Source: Pseudomonas sp. DTU12.3 | GTDB taxonomy: Bacteria; Pseudomonadota; Gammaproteobacteria; Pseudomonadales; Pseudomonadaceae | Assembly (NCBI RefSeq): GCF_004124275.1 | Contig: NZ_CP027218.1 | Span: forward strand, 3,103,501 to 3,167,500 | Reading direction: 5' to 3' | DNA length: 64,000 nucleotides | In this document: positions 56,509 through 64,000 of the stretch, piece after piece | Numbering within the stretch: the first letter of the stretch is position 1 | How the letters are laid out: each line of letters starts with the position of its first letter | The notes under the pieces: model-generated | What the model was told of the DNA's origin: nothing | Database searches by the model: none | What the model saw: the letters and a program-made list of their open reading frames with translations, nothing else | Program-made: the position numbers and the translations under genes

Positions 56509-59016
56509 CTACCAACTGATGCGCACGCCGAGATTGCCGGCCACGCCACGCAGGTCATTACTGTCAATATTGCGGCTGTAATCGGTACTCGCGTACACGC
56601 TCACGGCACGGTCGAGTGTCACTATGACGCCGAGGCCGATATCGGCCGTGGAAGATTTCTGTTCGCTGCTGATGACATCTGTGTCGCCGAATGTCACCGA
56701 GTCGGTACCGGAAAAGGTGTGCCACAGGTTAGCGCGCAGATACGGTTCCACTGGTAGACCACTGACCTGATAGCGACCCTTCAGCCGTGCGCCGAGGCGT
56801 CCGGTCCAGGCGCCGTCGGAGTCGAACGAGACCCGCGAGATGCCGTCGTCCTGGCTGTCGAGGGAGATTTTCTGGTGGATGACCTGAGCCTGCGGTTCGA
56901 CCACCCACGTGTCGTTGATAGGGAACGGATAGCCGCCCTCTGCCGACAGCGTCAGTGCATGCCCGCGGTTGTCCAGTTTGACGCCACGGTCGGAGCGGTT
57001 GTCGCCATCGAACCGGGTGCCCATCACTACGGTGTCGATGTACCAGCCATACGGATCGACCAAGGTCCAGTACACGCCGTAGCTGTCGCCTTCGAGTTTG
57101 ATTTTGCCGGCACTGTTGTTCTCGAAGCCTTCATTGAATCCATCGACGTCGCCTTGCAAACGACTGTGGCCGACGAAGAAACCGAGGCGTTGCGTCTGCC
57201 CACCAGCGGTCAGCGAACTGTACAGATCATTGCCGACCTGAAAGCCATTGAGCGAGCCGTCCAGGCGCGGCGTGACGGTGCCGGCCCAACGCTGATCGAA
57301 GTTCTTCCCGTAGACCCGGCCCCATCCGGCGCCGAACGCCCCGGTCTCATTGAGCAGGCGTTGGTCGCCCTGACGGTCGTGGAACGTGCCCAGTGCATTC
57401 AGCGTGAGTTGCGCGGCGGCGGGGGGCAACACCGACCAGGTCGGCACTTCCGGACGGTACAACGGAATCGGCTCGGCCCCGGCCACGGCGGCGGGCAACA
57501 CCGGTAACGGCGGGCTGCCAGCCGGGGCGATGGCCGCAACCGGCACGGCAGCCACCGGTACCAGAATCGGTGGCAGCGTCGGGTCGGGGTTTGGCACGGC
57601 AACCACTTGCGGCGCAACCACGGCAGAGCGCAAGTACCAGCTGTTCTCGGTGCCGGCAGTGACGCCGCCCTTGAACAGGTAGTAATCGTAGGCGCCGGCG
57701 GAAATCGGGCCATTGAGGGTAAAGGCGTTATTGCTGCTGACCGTGCTGCCTTGGGCCTGTACCAGCTGAATGCCATTGGCCTGGGTCAGCCCACCCGCGC
57801 CGCCGAGATTGCTCACGCTGATCACCGTCGCACCGCTGAGGCTGCCATTGTTGACCGCCAGTTTGTCACTCGGTGAGTCATCGCCAGCGACGACGCTCTG
57901 CAGCAACAACTGGCCATTGTTGCCGACATAGTTGCCTTGCACCGTCAGCGTGTCATCGGCGCGGCTGTTGCCACGGGTGAGATCGATCACGCCTGCGTTG
58001 TTCAAGGTCACTGCCTGCCCGGCCACGGCGGGGGACACTGCGCCCTGGGTCGAATACAGCGAACTGCTGGCATCGATGTTCAGCACGCCCGTTCCCGTGC
58101 CGGCGTCGCCCAGTACCAGGCTGGCGGAGCCGAGGTCGAGTTGCGCGGCATTGCTCAGGTTGACCGTTTCCCAGTTGGTGAAGCGCGCGGCAAGCGCCGT
58201 GCGCGTGTTGTCGAAGGTCAGTACGTCGTTGCCGACACCGCCATCGACGCTCGGCGTCAGCGTGAGAAGACTGTCGTCGAGATTACGCAGCGTTGCGGTG
58301 TCATTGCCAACATCGAGCAGAACCGCCGAACGAATGACCCCGCCGCCGTCCCAGACAAACCGGTCATCGCCGACGCTGGCGCGGATCTCGCCGACGATTT
58401 CGCCGCCGGTCACGGTGATGCTGTCGTTGCCGCCGCTGACGCTGATGTTGCCACCGATGCGCCCGCCGGAAACGATGATGGTGTCGGTGCCGAATCCGGT
58501 GACCAGATTGCCGAGAATCTGCCCGCCAGACATATCGAAAATATTGTTATCGAGCTTCATGTCGACGCGGCCGATGGTGCCACCGGTCATGCGTGCAACA
58601 TCGCCATCCTCGAAGGCACCGACGATGGTGCCGCCGGTCATCAGGAAGGTGTCGCGGCTGTCGCCCTGCGCCAGAGAGCCGATCGAACCGCCGCTCATGA
58701 CAAAATCGTCGATGCCGTTGCCCTGGCTGACGGCGCCCGTGATCACCCCTGAGTTGACCTCGACCCGGTCAGTGCCCGCGCCGAACGTCACATTGCCGTT
58801 GATTTGCCCGGTGCCATTGGCCGGCAAGGTCAGGCTGTTATTGCCCGCGAGGTCGGTCAGCGGGCCGCTGCTGCCGCTGTCGCAGGTGAAGTTGTCATTG
58901 CCGGGGCCGGCGAACAGCGTACAGGCCGCCGTGGCGGGTGAGCTGCCGAGCAGCAGAAGCGAGGCGGGCAGCAGCAGGTGCGGCAAAGCCCACAGGTGAC
59001 GGGTGTAGCGCGTCAT
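56509..59016 (-). CDS. Type V autotransporter with beta-helical passenger
   Basis: An 835-residue surface protein. A signal peptide (to about residue 30, SSPATA) is followed by a Gly/Asp/Asn-rich passenger with repeats of about 18-20 residues that centre on M/V-x-G-G-x-I-x-G (for example MSGGSIGSLAQGD, MTGGTIVGAFEDGD, VSGGRIGGNISVSGG, VTGGEIVGEIRAS), which predicts a right-handed beta helix. A Pro/Ala/Val-rich linker (about 495-560) precedes the barrel (about 580-835) ending LGVRISW. Two Cys occur near the passenger start (AACTLF, NFTCDSG). Function may be adhesion or a surface enzyme; no catalytic motif of proteases or lipases is visible. Confidence 0.87.
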   Translation of the reverse strand: MTRYTRHLWALPHLLLPASLLLLGSSPATAACTLFAGPGNDNFTCDSGSSGPLTDLAGNNSLTLPANGTGQINGNVTFGAGTDRVEVNSGVITGAVSQGNGIDDFVMSGGSIGSLAQGDSRDTFLMTGGTIVGAFEDGDVARMTGGTIGRVDMKLDNNIFDMSGGQILGNLVTGFGTDTIIVSGGRIGGNISVSGGNDSITVTGGEIVGEIRASVGDDRFVWDGGGVIRSAVLLDVGNDTATLRNLDDSLLTLTPSVDGGVGNDVLTFDNTRTALAARFTNWETVNLSNAAQLDLGSASLVLGDAGTGTGVLNIDASSSLYSTQGAVSPAVAGQAVTLNNAGVIDLTRGNSRADDTLTVQGNYVGNNGQLLLQSVVAGDDSPSDKLAVNNGSLSGATVISVSNLGGAGGLTQANGIQLVQAQGSTVSSNNAFTLNGPISAGAYDYYLFKGGVTAGTENSWYLRSAVVAPQVVAVPNPDPTLPPILVPVAAVPVAAIAPAGSPPLPVLPAAVAGAEPIPLYRPEVPTWSVLPPAAAQLTLNALGTFHDRQGDQRLLNETGAFGAGWGRVYGKNFDQRWAGTVTPRLDGSLNGFQVGNDLYSSLTAGGQTQRLGFFVGHSRLQGDVDGFNEGFENNSAGKIKLEGDSYGVYWTLVDPYGWYIDTVVMGTRFDGDNRSDRGVKLDNRGHALTLSAEGGYPFPINDTWVVEPQAQVIHQKISLDSQDDGISRVSFDSDGAWTGRLGARLKGRYQVSGLPVEPYLRANLWHTFSGTDSVTFGDTDVISSEQKSSTADIGLGVIVTLDRAVSVYASTDYSRNIDSNDLRGVAGNLGVRISW

Positions 59017-59210
59017 GGCAATTCCCTACGGCTGATTCCGGGAATCCGTCCTTGTGTCAGCGCTGCATCAAACCCGGTCGTGCAACTGAGGCACTACGTC
59101 AGGTTGCTGCGCTAACAAACTGAATGCGCTACTCCTTGAGCTGATTTAGGTGTAGTTGGTTTTGCCGGTGGATCAACAACGGCTGACCAACGGTCTTGTC
59201 ATAATCGCCA

Positions 59211-59993
59211 TTACAAATGCACTTCCACCGCCAGCGGCAAGTGATCGGACAGATGCGTCCACGGCTTGTTGCCGAGGATTTGCGGGTCATGGCTGCTGGC
59301 ATTGCGCAGGTAGATGCGGTCCAGCCGCAGCAACGGAAACCGCGCCGGGTACGTCTTCGCCGGTCGCCCGTGATGGCGCTCGAACGCTTCGTGCAAGTAA
59401 TCGCGCCGGGCGAGGGCGGCGTTGCCCTGAAGCTGCCAGTCGTTGAAGTCGCCGGCAATGATCACCGGGGCGTCGTCGGGCAGGGATTCGAGCAACTGGC
59501 AGAGCAGTTGCAACTGCAATTGCCGGTGACTTTCGAGCAGGCTCAAATGCACGCAGATCGCATGCACTTCGGCATGTCCCGGGACGTCGAGCACGCAGTG
59601 CAGCAGGCCACGCCGTTCGGGGCCGGTGATCGACACATCGAGGTTGCGGTATTCGCGGATCGGGTATTTCGACAGCAGGGCGTTGCCGTGGTGACCGTCG
59701 GGGTAGACGGCGTTGCGTCCGTAGGCGAAGTCGCTCCACATGCTGTCGGCGAGAAATTCGTATTGCGAGGTTTGCGGCCATTCGTTGTAGCGGCTGGAAT
59801 GACGCTCGTGTTCGCCGACCACTTCTTGCAAGAACACCAGATCGGCCGAGGTGCTGCGCACCGCTTCACGCAGCTCCGGCAGGATGAAGCGCCGATTCAG
59901 CGCGGTAAAACCCTTGTGGGTGTTGACCGTCAGCACCCGCAGACGATGAATCACTGGCGCGTCGACCGCATGACGCTTGGGATCGCTGGACAC
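59211..59993 (-). CDS. Endonuclease/exonuclease/phosphatase (EEP) family protein, YbhP-like
   Basis: A 260-residue Mg2+-dependent hydrolase. EEP motifs: [20 protein letters not shown] (Glu metal ligand), [22 protein letters not shown] (Asp/Asn), LDRIYLRN and [10 protein letters not shown] (Asp-His). Such enzymes hydrolyse phosphodiesters of DNA, lipids or small molecules; YbhP-like proteins are linked to cardiolipin synthase in E. coli. GTG 59993 is preferred because GAGGAG lies five bases upstream; ATG 60026 would give 271 residues without a site. It lies alone on its transcript or downstream of the PIG-L gene past a REP. The 194 bases between its stop and the autotransporter gene are featureless. 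Confidence 0.82.
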   Translation of the reverse strand: MSSDPKRHAVDAPVIHRLRVLTVNTHKGFTALNRRFILPELREAVRSTSADLVFLQEVVGEHERHSSRYNEWPQTSQYEFLADSMWSDFAYGRNAVYPDGHHGNALLSKYPIREYRNLDVSITGPERRGLLHCVLDVPGHAEVHAICVHLSLLESHRQLQLQLLCQLLESLPDDAPVIIAGDFNDWQLQGNAALARRDYLHEAFERHHGRPAKTYPARFPLLRLDRIYLRNASSHDPQILGNKPWTHLSDHLPLAVEVHL

Positions 59994-60067
59994 GTTCACT
60001 CCTCTGAATCCTGACTGCCTATGCATGCGACTGACGCGACGCGGCGACAGTTCCTTCCAGATCCCCG

Positions 60068-60154
60068 TGTAGGAGCTGCCGCAGGCTGCGATCTTTTGAC
60101 TTTCATCCTCTAAAAAACAAGATCAAAAGATCGCAGCCTTCGGCAGCTCCTACA
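60068..60154. repeat. REP-like palindrome, family B
   Basis: Arms TGTAGGAGCTGCCGCAGGCT and near-complement. It lies between the PIG-L gene and the EEP gene on the same strand. Confidence 0.9.
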
Positions 60155-60171
60155 AAAGCGTCCACGGGTGT

Positions 60172-60927
60172 TTAGAGGAAGACGATTTCGTACGGCAGGC
60201 GCATGCGCTCGAGGATCACCGGCGGCAACATTGGTGCGATGCCGATGGCCGGTTCGCCCTTGAGCTGGCTGGCGTAGGCGTGGGTGGCGTGGCTCTTGCG
60301 GGCGACGGTCCAGGTGTCGAGGCGCAGTTTGCGCGCGCGCTGCCAGGGGATCAGCGTGTGATCGCGTTCCGGCCAGTGCCAGGCCCAGACCGGTACGTCG
60401 TGAAAACTGGCGCCGGCGAGTTCGGCGGCTTTGGCACTGGCGCGGCCGACCACTTCATGGTCATCGTTGCTGTCCTCGCGCCAGGTGCTGAATACCACGT
60501 CACCGGGGCGCAGGTAGCGGCCGATGAAGTCGGTCAGTTGCCGTTCCTGATCCTGCAGCGCGTTATCGGTGAAACCGCCGCGTACCCACTTCAAACTGTG
60601 CATCGGCAAGCCCAGGCGCCGCAGGGCTTCGACGCTTTCCTGCGGGCGGAACACGCTCAGGCGCTTCTCCGACCATTGGCGTGAACCGGGATGGCTGGCG
60701 CTGCCGTCGGTGATCGACAGCAGTTGCAACGGGTGACCGAGGCTGGCGAGCAGTTGCAGAAGGCCGCCGCAAGTCACCACTTCATCGCCGGGATGCGGGG
60801 CGATGACCACGGCGCGGGCGCCGAGAGGCACGAGGCTTTGCGTGGCGATGACCGGAATGTTGTCGAGTTGTGCAGCGCTGTTCCAGATTTGCCCGTTCGG
60901 GCTTTCACTGAGAAATAACGGTTTCAT
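60172..60927 (-). CDS. PIG-L/LmbE-family deacetylase-like protein with altered active-site motif
   Basis: A 251-residue member of the PIG-L family, which removes acetyl groups from GlcNAc-type substrates using zinc. The family motif P-H-P-D-D-E reads AVVIAPHPGDEVVTCGG here (H45, G47, D48, E49). In the MshB structure the first Asp is the general base and the second a zinc ligand, so this protein keeps the metal ligand but lacks the base. SITDGSASHPGS and DSNDDHEVVGRAS are otherwise normal. It is a paralogue of the PIG-L protein at 62364 along the full length. It stands 187 bases beyond the GT2 gene on the same strand. It may be inactive, regulatory, or use another base. Confidence 0.85.
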   Translation of the reverse strand: MKPLFLSESPNGQIWNSAAQLDNIPVIATQSLVPLGARAVVIAPHPGDEVVTCGGLLQLLASLGHPLQLLSITDGSASHPGSRQWSEKRLSVFRPQESVEALRRLGLPMHSLKWVRGGFTDNALQDQERQLTDFIGRYLRPGDVVFSTWREDSNDDHEVVGRASAKAAELAGASFHDVPVWAWHWPERDHTLIPWQRARKLRLDTWTVARKSHATHAYASQLKGEPAIGIAPMLPPVILERMRLPYEIVFL

Positions 60928-61114
60928 GGGGGATGACGTCCTTGTTGAGTCAGGCCCTCAGTCGTGCTCACAACCGCGAAGGCTGTCGCGAACGACCCGT
61001 GAAGGCGGGGTAATTGCCATGCGACGCTCCGAACCCTGGATTGCCGCGCAGCAGAGTATTGCTCATGAAGTACAGTTCGTCGCGTCACAGATCAATCTGA
61101 TCCGCATTTATTTC

Positions 61115-61771
61115 TCAAAGCTGTGCCAGATTTCGCAAGTAGTCGCCAAATCCGCCACGGGCGCGGCTGTCCAGTCGCGCGCTGGTATGCACTCTCGGCC
61201 GATGGCTCCAGGCGATGTCGGCGCCGGACAATTCCAGTTGCCGGACCAACTGCACATCCTCATCGCACACCAGCGGCGGAAAGCCTCCGGCCCAACGATA
61301 GGCATCGGCGCTGATGCCGAGGTTGGCGCCGTGAATGTGTCGATGGCCATCGCGGGCCTGATAGTGGCTGTGATAACGGATTTGTGCGGCTTCGTTGAAT
61401 GTCTCGTGCCAGCGTTCGACCGTCACCGTGCCACACACTGCGTCCGCGCCCAAGCCCAGTTGTGCCACCAGCCAATCGTCGGCGACGCGGCTGTCGGCAT
61501 CGGAGCAGGAGATCCAGCGAGCGCCGCGCTCCAGCAGAACCTGCGCCCCGGCGGCACGCGCCTGGCCAACGTTGCGCGCCTCGATGTGCAGGCTCTGCAC
61601 CGGGTAGCGGCTGACAATCTGCGCCGAGCGATCGGTGCAACTGTCGAGCACCACAAGCACTTCGACGCGCTCACCGGCGAGCAGCCCGTGCCGGCTGGCG
61701 CGCATCGCTGCGCTCAGGCAATCGTCGAGCAGGTCCTCTTCGTTGTGCGCCGGAATCAGGATGCCGATCAT
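61115..61771 (-). CDS. Family 2 glycosyltransferase
   Basis: A 218-residue GT-A enzyme beginning MIGILIPAHNEEDLLDDCL. VEVLVVLDSCTDRSAQIV and the metal-binding CSDADSRVADDWL (DAD as the DxD motif) follow, and later GGFPPLVCDEDVQLVRQLEL has the ED-type catalytic acid. No membrane helix is seen, so it is cytosolic or peripheral. Its start overlaps the methyltransferase stop (ATGA). It is the last gene of the four-gene overlap and probably adds a sugar to a product of the pathway. Confidence 0.88.
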   Translation of the reverse strand: MIGILIPAHNEEDLLDDCLSAAMRASRHGLLAGERVEVLVVLDSCTDRSAQIVSRYPVQSLHIEARNVGQARAAGAQVLLERGARWISCSDADSRVADDWLVAQLGLGADAVCGTVTVERWHETFNEAAQIRYHSHYQARDGHRHIHGANLGISADAYRWAGGFPPLVCDEDVQLVRQLELSGADIAWSHRPRVHTSARLDSRARGGFGDYLRNLAQL

Positions 61772-62367
61772 CGCAAACCCTCCAGTGCCGCCACCGAGCG
61801 CGGTTCGCGGCTCCATACCTCAAGAATGAAATCGGCTTCCTGGTGCAGCGCCAGTCGCGGCAGCTTTAACTGCTCGTGGATCAGGTCGTGAACCTGTCGC
61901 GCGTTGAGCGGGCAGGCATCGATCGGCGGACGCCAGTGGCAAGCGAGTAATTGCCCGTCTGCGGTCAGGCTCTGACTGATCCGACGGATTACTTCTGTCA
62001 GATCCTTGCTATCGAGGTAGTAGCCGATTTCGCTAAATACGATCAGGTCGAATTTTTCCTCCGGCCAGTCGTCCGGCAAGCGGTTTTGCCGGACTTCGGC
62101 GTGATCGAACAGACTTAATCGAGTGCGCGCCAGAGTCACTGCCGCGCTCGCCGTGTCGCAACACAGCAGACGGTCGCAGCGGCCGGCCAGTTCGGCGCTC
62201 AATTCGCCATTGGCGCAGCCCGGTTCGAAAATCGCCCGATAGTGCGCACGCGGCAGGGCGGCGAGGGTGATCGCGCGTTTGCGCTGTTCGTACCAGCGCT
62301 GGCGAAACGCCCACGGGTCGTCGTTGCCGGCGAACAGTCCTTCGAAGTAGCGATCTTCGACGCTCAT
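61768..62367 (-). CDS. SAM-dependent methyltransferase, NodS-like
   Basis: A 199-residue class I methyltransferase. The SAM loop is IFEPGCANGELSAELAGRC, followed by LLCCDTASAAVTLARTRL and the post-II motif FDLIVFSEIGYYLDSKDL. MSVEDRYFEGLFAGNDDPWA at the start matches a group resembling NodS, which N-methylates chitooligosaccharides after deacetylation. That role would fit the PIG-L deacetylase directly upstream, but is inference. Start and stop overlap both neighbours in ATGA. Confidence 0.87.
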   Translation of the reverse strand: MSVEDRYFEGLFAGNDDPWAFRQRWYEQRKRAITLAALPRAHYRAIFEPGCANGELSAELAGRCDRLLCCDTASAAVTLARTRLSLFDHAEVRQNRLPDDWPEEKFDLIVFSEIGYYLDSKDLTEVIRRISQSLTADGQLLACHWRPPIDACPLNARQVHDLIHEQLKLPRLALHQEADFILEVWSREPRSVAALEGLR

Positions 62368-63122
62368 AAAAACACCACTTCGAACGGTTGCAGCAGCCGA
62401 TCCAGCACATACGGCGCGAGCACCGGCGCAAGTCCGGCTTCCGCGTCGCCCTCCAACTGGCTGGCGAACGCGTGCACGGCGTGACGCTTGCGCGCGATCT
62501 GCTCGGGCGACAGGAGAATCTTGCGTGCCCGCTGCCACGGCACCAAAGCGTCTTCCGGGGTTGCCCAGTGCCAGGTCCACACCGGCAGTTCGTGACAGGT
62601 GGCGCCGACACGCCGCGCCGCTTCGGCACTGGCGCGGCCGACGGCTTCATGGTCGCAATGGCCGTCTTCGCTCCAGGTGGTGAAGAGCACATCGGTGGGG
62701 CGCAGGTGGCGCTGGATGAAGTCGCGCAACGCTGGTTCTTCGGCGGCGACCTGGGTGTCGGTAAAGCCTGCGCGCAGCCATTTCAAACGATGCATCGGCA
62801 GGCCGAGACGGCGCAGGGCTTCGGCGGACTCCTGCGGACGCACCACGCTCAGGCGTGCCACCGGCCAGCGCGCGGAGCCGGGATGGCTGGCACTGCCGTC
62901 GGTGACCGAGATCAGTTGCAACGGCCGTCCGGCAGCAGCCAGCAGTTGCAGCAGGCCACCGCAGCCGAGCACTTCGTCGTCCGGGTGCGGCGCGACAATC
63001 ACCGCACGTGAGCCGGGCGGTACCAGGCTGAGGATGTCGATGCTGTCGAGCTCGGCCAGATGTTGCGAGCCTTGCCACTGATGCAGCGACGTTCCCTGGC
63101 CGACGATTGGATTGGTCCTCAT
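62364..63122 (-). CDS. PIG-L/LmbE-family deacetylase
   Basis: A 252-residue PIG-L deacetylase with the complete motif AVIVAPHPDDEVLGCGG (H46, D48, D49, E50) and EDGHCDHEAVGRAS carrying the third zinc ligand. Predicted reaction: hydrolysis of an N-acetyl group from an aminosugar or related compound. ATG 63122 is chosen because it overlaps the preceding stop in ATGA, the pattern of the whole cluster; ATG 63131 would add three residues. Full-length paralogue of the protein at 60172. The downstream gene is a methyltransferase, which could act on the freed amine. Confidence 0.88.
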   Translation of the reverse strand: MRTNPIVGQGTSLHQWQGSQHLAELDSIDILSLVPPGSRAVIVAPHPDDEVLGCGGLLQLLAAAGRPLQLISVTDGSASHPGSARWPVARLSVVRPQESAEALRRLGLPMHRLKWLRAGFTDTQVAAEEPALRDFIQRHLRPTDVLFTTWSEDGHCDHEAVGRASAEAARRVGATCHELPVWTWHWATPEDALVPWQRARKILLSPEQIARKRHAVHAFASQLEGDAEAGLAPVLAPYVLDRLLQPFEVVFL

Positions 63123-64000
63123 AGCTTCCATACCTCATCCGGTTGCGCGGCGATCAGTTGACCGAGGGCGGCGAGATCGCGTTCGGCGTGGCTTTGCCGC
63201 AGAAACACCGGCAGATCGGCGATCAACCGAGCGAAATGCCGGTCTTTGCAAAACGGTCCGGCACCGAGGGCTCGGCCCACTTCGCGCATCACCTGTTCGG
63301 CTGATCGCTCGACCACTGCGCGCGCCCGACGCGCGAGTAATTCGGCGTCGTCTTCGGGATGTGCGTCGATTTGCAGAGCGCTGAAGCGCAGGACGTCCGC
63401 GCCAGCCTGCAACGCCGTGTCGACCGCGCCGAGATGGGCCAGAGCGTGGGCTTCTTCGCGTTGTGCGCAGTGTTGGCGCAGACTCTCGCCAAGCTGCCGC
63501 GCGGCGCCGTACCAGCAGGCGGCGATGCCGATGCCGCCTTGCCAGAAACCCGGGCGTTGCAGGTAGTCGCCGGGGTTGCCGATGGCTTGTGCTTCGGCAC
63601 CTTCGAACAGCACTTCGACGCTGCCGGTCGCGGCCATGCCCACCGCTTGCCAGCCCTGATCGGTGATGGTCACGCCCGGCTGATCGAGGGCGACGGCGAC
63701 CAGTTGTTGCTGATCATCTGCGTCCCATGCAGTCAGCAGGGCATGGCTGAGCACCGCCGCGCCGGAACACCACGCCTTGCGCCCGTGCAACGCGACCATG
63801 TGCCCGGCTGGCGAGACCTTGACCCGGGCCTGCGGCGGTTCCGCCGCCCACATGCCCCAAGTGCTGCCGGGCGTCGGCGATCCGCCCAGTTGTTCGATGA
63901 TCGCCAGTGCGTCGGTGTGGCCCTCGAAGAGTTTGCACAGGCCCAGATCATGCCCGCCGACATCGGCCAAGTGCTGAAAGCGTTCCAAAGTGCGACCGCT
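63119..64000 (-). CDS. Acyl-CoA dehydrogenase-like protein, C-terminal part (5' end outside window)
   Basis: About 293 residues are visible, and the frame runs off the window end. The central part (TPGSTWGMWAAEPPQARVKV, VALHGRKAWCSGAAVLSHAL) resembles the beta domain of acyl-CoA dehydrogenases, and the rest a four-helix C-terminal domain (CWYGAARQLGESLRQHCAQR, ARAVVERSAEQVMREVGRAL). Such flavoproteins oxidise acyl thioesters, but divergent members act on other substrates. The usual catalytic Glu region (D-G-V-E or similar) is not evident. It overlaps the PIG-L start and so leads this cluster, unless further genes lie upstream. Confidence 0.82.
   Translation of the reverse strand, partial: SGRTLERFQHLADVGGHDLGLCKLFEGHTDALAIIEQLGGSPTPGSTWGMWAAEPPQARVKVSPAGHMVALHGRKAWCSGAAVLSHALLTAWDADDQQQLVAVALDQPGVTITDQGWQAVGMAATGSVEVLFEGAEAQAIGNPGDYLQRPGFWQGGIGIAACWYGAARQLGESLRQHCAQREEAHALAHLGAVDTALQAGADVLRFSALQIDAHPEDDAELLARRARAVVERSAEQVMREVGRALGAGPFCKDRHFARLIADLPVFLRQSHAERDLAALGQLIAAQPDEVWKL

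Noticed and set aside
59129..59458. Frame reading past the EEP gene end
   Set aside because: It is an alternative frame of the EEP gene, with no motif of its own.
1..64000. tRNA, rRNA, riboswitch, prophage or defence genes
   Set aside because: No cloverleaf, ribosomal core, phage structural gene, restriction-modification or toxin-antitoxin pair was recognised on reading either strand.

Overview
The window is chromosomal DNA with high GC content and dense coding. Gene content points to a fluorescent pseudomonad, probably of the P. fluorescens/P. koreensis kind. The evidence is a MuxABC-OpmB efflux operon, an orphan CcoN4-type oxidase subunit with its sulfite-reductase neighbour, a GlgE-TreS/Mak-GlgB glucan operon, a MHYT-GGDEF-EAL protein, and about twenty short palindromic REP-like elements of the kinds that litter P. 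fluorescens genomes. No tRNA, rRNA, CRISPR array, prophage, transposase or plasmid gene was seen.

Layout. 0-4 kb: the end of a parvulin isomerase, a LysR regulator, a GNAT acetyltransferase, an Asp/Glu racemase-family protein and a conserved hypothetical. 4-8.2 kb: orphan cbb3 subunit I with a small membrane protein, divergent from a siroheme nitrite/sulfite reductase and a DUF934 protein. 8.5-15.6 kb: an unknown membrane protein, an eight-haem c-type cytochrome fused to TPR-like repeats, a DUF3313 lipoprotein, and a membrane protein fused to a spermidine-synthase-like domain. 15.7-28.1 kb (minus strand): eleven tightly packed genes encoding two predicted outer-membrane barrels, a DUF1254 protein, MoxR, DUF58, DUF4381, BatA, BatB/TPR, BatD, an exported HAD phosphatase-like protein and an exported sulfatase. 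28.4-29.8 kb: a YCII protein and Tpx. 29.9-39 kb: muxABC-opmB. 39.4-46.8 kb: MHYT-GGDEF-EAL, an SDR, a MocR-type regulator, a CcoG-like Fe-S protein, a small protein and an MgtC-like protein. 46.9-55 kb: a tiny proline-rich protein divergent from glgE-treS/mak-glgB, with an AlgU-like promoter between them. 55-59 kb: two paralogous autotransporter barrels, one with a long beta-helical passenger and one almost without. 59.2-64 kb: an EEP-family hydrolase, a PIG-L protein lacking a catalytic Asp, and an overlapping run of acyl-CoA-dehydrogenase-like, PIG-L, methyltransferase and glycosyltransferase genes that is cut by the window end.

How genes work together. GlgE, TreS/maltokinase and GlgB are the enzymes that turn trehalose into maltose-1-phosphate and then branched alpha-glucan. 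MuxA/B/C/OpmB form one tripartite pump with two different RND subunits. The MoxR/DUF58/BatABD set is a predicted envelope chaperone assembly. Its physical linkage to a sulfatase, a HAD enzyme and outer-membrane channels suggests, by inference only, one envelope programme for handling a sulfated or phosphorylated substrate. The terminal four-gene overlap is typical of a small dedicated biosynthetic pathway of unknown product.

The two most unusual direct observations are REP palindromes translated in frame inside two genes of the Bat operon (the DUF4381 gene and batD), and the PIG-L paralogue whose PHPDDE motif reads PHPGDE.
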